DNA of 48,512 nt from CALIKS01 sp964440295. Lineage in GTDB: Archaea > Thermoproteota > Nitrososphaeria_A > Caldarchaeales > Calditenuaceae. The DNA lies in contig CAYTRT010000007.1 in the NCBI GenBank assembly GCA_964440295.1, forward strand, positions 1-48,512, written 5' to 3'. Below the pieces are notes generated by a model. That model was not told the origin of the DNA, searched no databases, and saw only the letters and a list, made by a program, of their open reading frames with translations. Position 1 is the first letter of the stretch; each line of letters begins with the position of its first letter. Below are positions 43,240 to 48,512 of this stretch, piece by piece. The position numbers were made by a program, and so were the translations under genes.

Positions 43240-44073
43240 GTGGTCGACTTCCATAGAGGCATCGCGGTCAAGCCTAGCCTTCTCGGCGTAGATCGACAAG
43301 AGAGGAGGGCTGGGCTTTTTAAGTTCTACAGCGCCGCGCTGCTCTCTGATCTTGACTTGTTCGTGATAGATTCTGAGAGGACGCAAGATGATTTTAGTGC
43401 GAGTGATATCGCTGAGCTTGTCCGCCTGGCTGAAGATGTTGAAGGCCCAATTGTGGTGCCCACGATTCCCGTCAGGAGGAGCGACTACGAGGAGCGCATG
43501 CGCGAGGTAGTTGAGTCACTGGCCGACAGCAGTCGGGCAGGTCTCTGCATCGTTGCTGGTAACCCCCACTATCTATCTGAGGAGGAGGCGGCTAGGAGGG
43601 CCGGCCCACTTTTGATGGAGGCGGCTGCGCTATCACGGGCTAAGCTCGGAGACATGCCGATCATGGTGGGGACGGAGAACGTGGAGTCCGCTGCCCTCAA
43701 ATGCTGCCTGAGACATAGGTGCACGCCTTTCTTCCTGCTCGACGAGGGCGTTGAGAACGTTGTGAAGAGCTATAGGAGCGTCCTCGACGTTCCAGTGGCG
43801 GTCTACGCGCCGTTCTTTGTCGGCGATGGCCTGAGCCGCGAGGCTGAGGAGACGATGCTGGCATACGCCTCGAGGAGGAGGAGATTATCAGTGATTGTGA
43901 AGAATTCTGGAAATTCGCACGAGGCTCTAAAGAGGTTGATGCTCATCGGTGATAAGTCAATGATCGGCGAGAGGCTGAGGGAGATGTGGCTAGGAGGCTT
44001 CGACGTCGTCGTCGGGTTTCCTGCATGCCGCGCCGAGGCGCAGATCTATCTCTTCGGAGGCGTGACGTTTTAG
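43240..44073 (+). CDS. Unknown, possibly luciferase-like TIM-barrel protein
   Basis: I do not recognise this 277-residue protein with certainty. It alternates strands and helices in a TIM-barrel manner, and the C-terminal IGDKSMIGERLREMWLGGFDVVVGFP resembles the end of luciferase-like/F420-dependent oxidoreductases. GPIVVPTIPVRR and SRAGLCIVAGNP also fit that fold loosely. GTG 43240 is the first codon after an in-frame stop; an ATG at 43214 lies in another frame, so a small indel near the 5' end is possible. It sits 103 nt after the ubiquitin-like gene on the same strand. Confidence 0.55.
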   Translation: MVDFHRGIAVKPSLLGVDRQERRAGLFKFYSAALLSDLDLFVIDSERTQDDFSASDIAELVRLAEDVEGPIVVPTIPVRRSDYEERMREVVESLADSSRAGLCIVAGNPHYLSEEEAARRAGPLLMEAAALSRAKLGDMPIMVGTENVESAALKCCLRHRCTPFFLLDEGVENVVKSYRSVLDVPVAVYAPFFVGDGLSREAEETMLAYASRRRRLSVIVKNSGNSHEALKRLMLIGDKSMIGERLREMWLGGFDVVVGFPACRAEAQIYLFGGVTF

Positions 44074-44087
44074 GTGTATCCTCCATA

Positions 44088-44861
44088 TCATAAGGTGAGC
44101 CTTGTACCTACTGTAGGGTTTCCTAGCAGGGAGTCGACCACTCGGTCTGGATGGTTGCCGTTGACTATTCTGACGTCTACTCCTGCCTCGACTGCCTCGT
44201 ATGCTCTTTCGATCTTCGCGGCCATTCCGCCAGTCACGTCTTCCACGTCTTTGTACCGTAGTCTGAGATGCTCACCCCTCTTTAGTTCTTTTATCAACTG
44301 TCCCTCACCGTCCCTGTAGTCATAGACTCCGTCTACGTCTGTCGCGAAGACGAGCGTCTTTGCTGATAGCTTCTTGGCGAGGTGGACCGCTATTGCGTCT
44401 CCTGAAAGTACGGTGAACTTTAGGATTCCGTCGAATGTTACGTCTCCGCAGGTGACTGGAGTTACTCCTATATCTAGTGAGGCGAGGAATGGATCGAGGT
44501 TCATCGACTCGATCGCTCCGCGCCTAGTCCTGAATACTATTCCTGCAGGAACTCCTATGCATGGAAGCCCAGCCTCGTTAAGTATCTCTACGACCCTGCT
44601 GTTCAGCGTCTTCACTGAGCAGGAAGTCTTTACGAAGCCCTCCAAGCTCTTGGGATCCTTGTATCCAGCGTTTAGGTCGTACTGCTTTGCGAGTGGATGT
44701 CCATAGGCGCCGGCTCCGTGAACGATTATCAGCGGCTTGGGCCAGAGAGTCCTAAGGGATCTGCCGAGCTCCCTCAGCTTCTCCTCTCTCAGCTCGGGCG
44801 TCTTACTCTTCTTGTCGGTCAGAACAGAGCCTCCGATCTTCAGCACCATCAGGGTCCGCAT
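44088..44861 (-). CDS. ipk: Isopentenyl phosphate kinase
   Basis: A 257-residue amino-acid-kinase-fold enzyme: LKIGGSVLTDKK (nucleotide-binding lysine and glycines), IVHGAGAYGHPLAKQYDL (substrate histidine), VLSGDAIAV, FATDVDGVYD and TGGMAAKI. This pattern is IPK, last step of the archaeal mevalonate pathway to isopentenyl diphosphate, required for ether lipids. Start ATG 44861 is about 30 nt from a shared TATA element. Confidence 0.93.
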   Translation of the reverse strand: MRTLMVLKIGGSVLTDKKSKTPELREEKLRELGRSLRTLWPKPLIIVHGAGAYGHPLAKQYDLNAGYKDPKSLEGFVKTSCSVKTLNSRVVEILNEAGLPCIGVPAGIVFRTRRGAIESMNLDPFLASLDIGVTPVTCGDVTFDGILKFTVLSGDAIAVHLAKKLSAKTLVFATDVDGVYDYRDGEGQLIKELKRGEHLRLRYKDVEDVTGGMAAKIERAYEAVEAGVDVRIVNGNHPDRVVDSLLGNPTVGTRLTL

Positions 44862-44885
44862 CTCTCATTCACTCGTTCGGTCTCT

Positions 44886-44897
44886 GATATTAAGTAT
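44886..44897. promoter_or_regulatory. Shared TATA element for divergent ipk and peptidase genes
   Basis: GATATTAAGTAT lies midway in the 63-nt region between the divergent starts, 25-30 nt from each start codon. It can be read as a TATA box on both strands and would make both messages leaderless. Confidence 0.45.
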
Positions 44898-44924
44898 TTG
44901 ACTTGGGTCGTTTGTGGTATCGTC

Positions 44925-46007
44925 GTGGAATTGACGGGCGCGCTGGAGTCTTGGCTATTCGATCTTCTATGCGAGTTCTCACTTGCGTATGGCCCGCCTG
45001 GATATGAGGACAAGGTCGTGGAGCTGGTCTTGAAGAACCTGGACTCCGCGGTGGAGAAGCACTGGCGAGACGGTATGGGCAACCTCTTCGTCAAGGTCAG
45101 GTCTGGAGGCGGCCCCAGGGTCATGCTCGTCGCACACATGGACGAAGTCTCCATGATCGTCAAGCACGTAGATGAGGATGGCTTCCTCTACATCGCTCCC
45201 CTCGGCTGGCTTGACGCTAGGGTCCTCTTGGGTCAGAGGGTCGTGGTCCATGGAAAGACGCTTATCGAGGGATGCATCGGAGCAAAGCCTCCCCACATAA
45301 CGACCCAAGAGGAGCAGAAGGTCGTCCCAACATTCAAGGACCTCTACGTCGACGTGGGCGCAGCAAGCAGGAGCGAGGCCGAGGCGCTCGGCATAGTGAA
45401 TGGCACCTACGTTACTTTTCCGGCCCACTTCTCCAGAGTGGCTGGCTCCCGGGTCCTCGGCAAGTCCTTCGACGATAGGGCGGGATGCGTGGCCGAGGTC
45501 GCGGTCTCCAGGCTCATACACGAGGCGGGCGGGGAGTGTGAGCTCTACTCCGTCTTCACCGTGCAGGAAGAGCTTGGGCTGAGGGGCGCGGCGACGATAG
45601 TCGAGCAGGTCGAGCCAGACGTAGCCCTCGTCTTCGAGTGCACCGTCGCTGCAGATACTCCGGGCAACCCTCCTTCAGAGCACGTCACGAGGATTGGGAG
45701 GGGCGCGGCCATAAGGGTGATGGACTCCTCCATGCTGACACGCAGGGACGTGGTGGACTACCTCGTCAGGCAGGCCGAGGCTAACGGCATTCCGTACCAG
45801 CTCCAAATAATAACGGGAAGCATCACGGACGCCGGGAGGATACACATGAAGGGTAGAGGCGTCCCTACCGGAGTTATATCAACTCCGTGCAGGAACCTCC
45901 ACACTCCGAACCTCCTCCTAGACCTCAGGGACCTCGAGTGCGTGGTCAGGCTTGGCTTCCACGCCGCCATCAATGCTTCCCAGCTTCTCCAGGCCGCCCA
46001 TCCCTGA
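44925..46007 (+). CDS. M42-family metallo-aminopeptidase
   Basis: A 360-residue M42 peptidase (TET/FrvX type): VMLVAHMDEVSMIV (zinc His), GKSFDDRAGC (bridging Asp), TVQEELGLRGA (catalytic Glu pair), FECTVAADTPG and a C-terminal RNLHTPNLLLDLRD (zinc His). Family members form dodecameric cytoplasmic peptidases that degrade short peptides left by the proteasome. The frame extends 228 nt upstream over ipk, which is a shadow; GTG 44925 follows the TATA element and begins at the conserved start. Confidence 0.92.
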   Translation: MELTGALESWLFDLLCEFSLAYGPPGYEDKVVELVLKNLDSAVEKHWRDGMGNLFVKVRSGGGPRVMLVAHMDEVSMIVKHVDEDGFLYIAPLGWLDARVLLGQRVVVHGKTLIEGCIGAKPPHITTQEEQKVVPTFKDLYVDVGAASRSEAEALGIVNGTYVTFPAHFSRVAGSRVLGKSFDDRAGCVAEVAVSRLIHEAGGECELYSVFTVQEELGLRGAATIVEQVEPDVALVFECTVAADTPGNPPSEHVTRIGRGAAIRVMDSSMLTRRDVVDYLVRQAEANGIPYQLQIITGSITDAGRIHMKGRGVPTGVISTPCRNLHTPNLLLDLRDLECVVRLGFHAAINASQLLQAAHP

Positions 46008-46092
46008 CCTCATTACTTTCATTGATGAATATTCGAATCACTCTGGCGCCTCGATGGATAGGATAAATTCAGGCAGCTCGTCTCTATAACTG

Positions 46093-46581
46093 ATGCAGTT
46101 TCACTGGCTCAGCAAGAAGGACGCCAAGGAGTTGGTGGAGAGGCTGAGGGCGGCTGGACTAACAGTCTCTGGAGAGCGGGCCGCCGTCATGACTGAGGAG
46201 GACGTAAAGCTCTACGAGGTTGGAGGCTCGATAATAATCGAGTCTGAGAGTGGATACATACCAGTCGTCGACGAGTCCGTGAATGGAGAGATCCTTAGAC
46301 GCCTGCCGTCCGTGACTGTGGACATGGGCGCGGTCCAGCACGTGGTTAACGGCGCAGACGTCATGAGGCCGGGAATAGTCTCCTTCGAGTCGAGGTTCAA
46401 TAAATCCGACATCGTCCTAGTGAGGGACGTCAAGAACAGGAGGGCGCTTGCGGTCTGCAGGGCGCTCATGAGCTCAGAGGAGGCCGAGACCCTGAACCGG
46501 GGAAAAATACTCGAGAACCTCCACCGCGTGGGCGACAAGTACTGGCAGCTCTCCAGGAAATTGATAGAACTCACTCGATGA
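46093..46581 (+). CDS. PUA-domain protein (MCT-1/Tma20-like)
   Basis: A 162-residue protein with a pre-PUA N-terminal region and a C-terminal PUA RNA-binding domain (about 75-150): VTVDMGAVQHVVNGADVMRPGIV, then FNKSDIVLVRDVKNRRALAVCRALM. Eukaryotic relatives MCT-1 and the N-terminal part of eIF2D act in translation re-initiation and ribosome recycling. Its archaeal role is not established; tRNA or rRNA contact is the family expectation. Confidence 0.88.
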   Translation: MQFHWLSKKDAKELVERLRAAGLTVSGERAAVMTEEDVKLYEVGGSIIIESESGYIPVVDESVNGEILRRLPSVTVDMGAVQHVVNGADVMRPGIVSFESRFNKSDIVLVRDVKNRRALAVCRALMSSEEAETLNRGKILENLHRVGDKYWQLSRKLIELTR

Positions 46582-46650
46582 GCAACATTATGTTCTCAAG
46601 CTCCTCAAAATAAGCTAGCAAGGACTGGTATTTTCTCCATGCATCTATGT

Positions 46651-48057
46651 TTATATTATTGGTATTATTTTTGGTATGGGCGTGTCTTCCGCGGTTTGTA
46701 CGGCGTAGAGTGGTGTCCTCGGCTTCATTCCGTATAGCAGTATTGCACCATGCCTCCTAGTTATCTTGAGGTGCATGTCAGCTAGCGGTGCTAGGCTCTC
46801 AGCTATCCACGGCCTCGTGGGCTTCACTAGCCACATGTTGATGCCCGGCCTGTTCCGCGCCTCGTCCTGCATGCTGTAGATCATGTCTATAGTCTTCTCG
46901 CCGAAGTAGCCGACCAGCCTGTCTATGCCAAACACGGCGAGTATAGGTCTCTTGAATCTCCTCGATAGCGACGTGCCTAGCTTTACAAGTCTGTTGATCA
47001 TCTGCTCGTCTGAGGTTAGCCTGATAACGTTTGTCTCCTCCTCAGACACGCCTGACTCAGCGATGAAATGAACATAGTTCTTGAAGTGCTCCTCAGTAAG
47101 TCCGTAGATCTTTGCGTTCTGTGCTAACATGCTCCAAGTCACACCACCTGAAGGCAAGACGAGACATGGCCTCTCCTTCGAGATAAAGCTCGCAGCTAGG
47201 GGCATGCCAACCATATAGTATTCTCTCGGTGTCAGCCTTGAGTCAATCTCTAAGAGAATGGTTGACCTGTCCGGTATGCCTCCTATCTCTTTGTCTAGGT
47301 CAGGTATGCCCGTGCTGTATCCGCCGGGCGGGTCTGCTGGATACTTTACTCGTTTCTCAGGAGGCTTCTCTGGAGGCTTCGTGGGCGGCAACGGAGTGAA
47401 TCCGCCGTGCAGCGTGAAGCAGATCTTTGGATTTCGTACCTCAGATCCACGCATCTTCACGATGGTTAATCTCCTTATCCGCTTTTCCTCCAACGTGTCC
47501 ATCTCGAGGCTGATTACTCCGTCGGCGATGAAGTCTACGTAGTCGTATTCTTTCTTCTCGCCCGGCGATTTTTCTTCCTTTATCAGTATGGTCATGCATC
47601 CGAGTTGTCTAACCATCTTTGAAACGATCGTGTGTAGGAATGTCCTTGCCTCGCCCTCATCCTTGAACATCTGGCTCATCGCTGTGTAAGAGTCGATCAC
47701 GAGCCTCTTAGCGCCCAGCGACTTTATCGTGTTCATCACCATTCCTATCCCAGTGGCGATGCCTGGCTCAAGCATCGTCGGAAGCGCGAGGTAGCTAAAC
47801 TTTTTCTCAATCTTTAGCCTCTCGAAATCATATCCGAGGGGCCTCATGTATGCGTAGAAGCTCTCCTCATCCTCGATCAGCGATGCGTAGACTCCCGGCT
47901 CATTACATCTCAATGCGCCGTAATAGAGTAGGCTGGTCGCGAATGCAGTCTTACCGGTTCCCGGCGTCCCGGAGAGAACTATGAGGCCGCCCCTCGGTAA
48001 GCCCTTAATAAGTGCGTCGAGACCCTCTATTCCACACTTTACAAACTCTTCACTCAT
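46651..48057 (-). CDS. KaiC-like double-domain ATPase, second domain degenerate
   Basis: A 468-residue protein. The first domain is a normal RecA/KaiC ATPase: Walker A GTPGTGKT (30-37), a glutamate pair after LIEDEES, and Walker B RLVIDSYTAMS. After a proline-rich linker (PPTKPPEKPPEKR, ~225-237) a second KaiC-like domain begins (YSTGIPDLDKEIGGIPDRSTILLEI) but has lost the Walker A lysine and threonine. Archaeal KaiC-like proteins usually regulate or sense rather than keep time. It overlaps the small upstream gene by 4 nt. Confidence 0.88.
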   Translation of the reverse strand: MSEEFVKCGIEGLDALIKGLPRGGLIVLSGTPGTGKTAFATSLLYYGALRCNEPGVYASLIEDEESFYAYMRPLGYDFERLKIEKKFSYLALPTMLEPGIATGIGMVMNTIKSLGAKRLVIDSYTAMSQMFKDEGEARTFLHTIVSKMVRQLGCMTILIKEEKSPGEKKEYDYVDFIADGVISLEMDTLEEKRIRRLTIVKMRGSEVRNPKICFTLHGGFTPLPPTKPPEKPPEKRVKYPADPPGGYSTGIPDLDKEIGGIPDRSTILLEIDSRLTPREYYMVGMPLAASFISKERPCLVLPSGGVTWSMLAQNAKIYGLTEEHFKNYVHFIAESGVSEEETNVIRLTSDEQMINRLVKLGTSLSRRFKRPILAVFGIDRLVGYFGEKTIDMIYSMQDEARNRPGINMWLVKPTRPWIAESLAPLADMHLKITRRHGAILLYGMKPRTPLYAVQTAEDTPIPKIIPII

Positions 48058-48467
48058 TTTTCACTCACCTTTGTGGATTTGAATAGTTTTAGAAGCTCTA
48101 TCCTAGATGCTTCGTCGCCGGCCTTCAATAATTCCACAACCTGGGCCGGATTGACCCACTTGATTAAGCCCTTCTGAGCCAACGTTGAGAAAATTACCTC
48201 CAAGACCTTATCCGCTCCTTGTCCAAAGATAGATTGTAGAGCCTCATAAAAATTTCGTGGGGAATCGCAAAAAACATCGTAAGGATCTCTCTCCAAGATA
48301 TTAGATAGATGAAACTCAAGTGCCGCGAGGCACGTCTCGCCCAAAAGTGCATTTAGAGTTGTTCTAACTGAATTTTTTATAAATTCTCTGTTAATCAGTT
48401 CATCATCGACCAAATGATTGCACACCGATGTTTGGTAAATTATGCGGAGCGATATAAAAGATTTCAT
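48054..48467 (-). CDS. Small output-domain-like protein coupled to KaiC-like gene
   Basis: Up to 137 residues. NALLGETCLAALEFHL and PRNFYEALQSIFGQGADKVLEVIF resemble the small helical NitrOD5/DUF3227-type output domains found near archaeal signalling ATPases; this is recognition by pattern, not a search. A TATA-like TTTTATATC (minus, ~48450-48459) falls inside the first codons, so the real start may be GTG 48425 or TTG 48413, giving about 120 residues. The stop overlaps the KaiC-like ATG, so translation is coupled. Confidence 0.65.
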   Translation of the reverse strand: MKSFISLRIIYQTSVCNHLVDDELINREFIKNSVRTTLNALLGETCLAALEFHLSNILERDPYDVFCDSPRNFYEALQSIFGQGADKVLEVIFSTLAQKGLIKWVNPAQVVELLKAGDEASRIELLKLFKSTKVSEK

Positions 48468-48512
48468 GCTTCACGAGACGATTGAAATCCCCTGATTATC
48501 TACTAATCACTG

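Noticed and set aside
44697..44924. Upstream extension of the M42 peptidase frame
   Set aside because: It lies antisense to ipk, has low-complexity sequence with no M42 similarity, and would precede the promoter element.
48468..48512. CRISPR-repeat-like end GATTGAAAT near the window edge
   Set aside because: There is only one copy and no spacer-repeat periodicity before the window ends.

Overview
The window is archaeal chromosome, and the gene content points to the TACK group (Thermoproteota and relatives). It has an archaeal 16S rRNA end, a crenarchaeal-type PolB1 DNA polymerase, Gins23-MCM-Hel308 in a row, EF-2, eL34 and eL14, Cbf5, Taw1, isopentenyl phosphate kinase and TATA-box promoters with short leaders. 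A ubiquitin-like protein of exactly ubiquitin's length makes an Aigarchaeota/Caldiarchaeum-like lineage my best guess, but that is inference and no search was run. Genes are tightly packed on both strands. I see no insertion sequence, prophage or CRISPR array.

Layout. 1-549: 3' part of a 16S rRNA gene, with no 23S gene following. 604-2952 (minus): sulfur operon dsrE2-tusA-sqr-arsR with a palindromic operator candidate at its promoter. 3080-4708: acetolactate-synthase-like TPP enzyme. 5014-8244: a small unknown protein, a B12-binding-type radical SAM enzyme (perhaps of the GDGT-modifying kind) and a PflX-like radical SAM enzyme. 8246-9735: RibL-like cytidylyltransferase and a diphthine synthase with a DUF357-like tail. 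9829-13916: sugar nucleotidyltransferase, DUF99, HDAC-like deacetylase, aldo/keto reductase, Lrp/AsnC regulator. 13962-16481: PolB1. 16588-20841: surface glycosylation genes, including a GT-C transferase fused to a TIM-barrel-like domain.

20907-26621: a broken-up spc-type ribosomal/secretion block (uS5, uL30, uL15, SecY, DUF106, eL34, inverted cmk, eL14, cbf5) followed by tRNA-Ser. SecY contains a 100-N assembly gap. The cbf5 reading frame is interrupted by 13 nt that fold into a complete bulge-helix-bulge, with the cuts falling inside the catalytic Asp codon. The tRNA-Ser(GGA) 0.9 kb downstream also carries a 13-nt intron at the canonical 37/38 position. 26678-32652: GT4 glycosyltransferase, then Gins23, MCM and Hel308. 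32596-42674: CitG-like protein, COG2521 methyltransferase, HIT and HAD proteins, Taw1, aspartate kinase, a divergent EF-2, DNA ligase and a detached uS19.

42906-48467: the ubiquitin-like protein, an unrecognised possibly luciferase-like TIM-barrel protein, isopentenyl phosphate kinase and an M42 peptidase sharing a divergent promoter, a PUA protein, and a KaiC-like double-domain ATPase coupled to a small output-domain-like protein.

The strongest observations are the cbf5 BHB intron, the ubiquitin-like protein that aligns to ubiquitin without gaps, the self-contained sulfur operon with its operator candidate, the two unusual domain fusions, and the sequence changes in EF-2.
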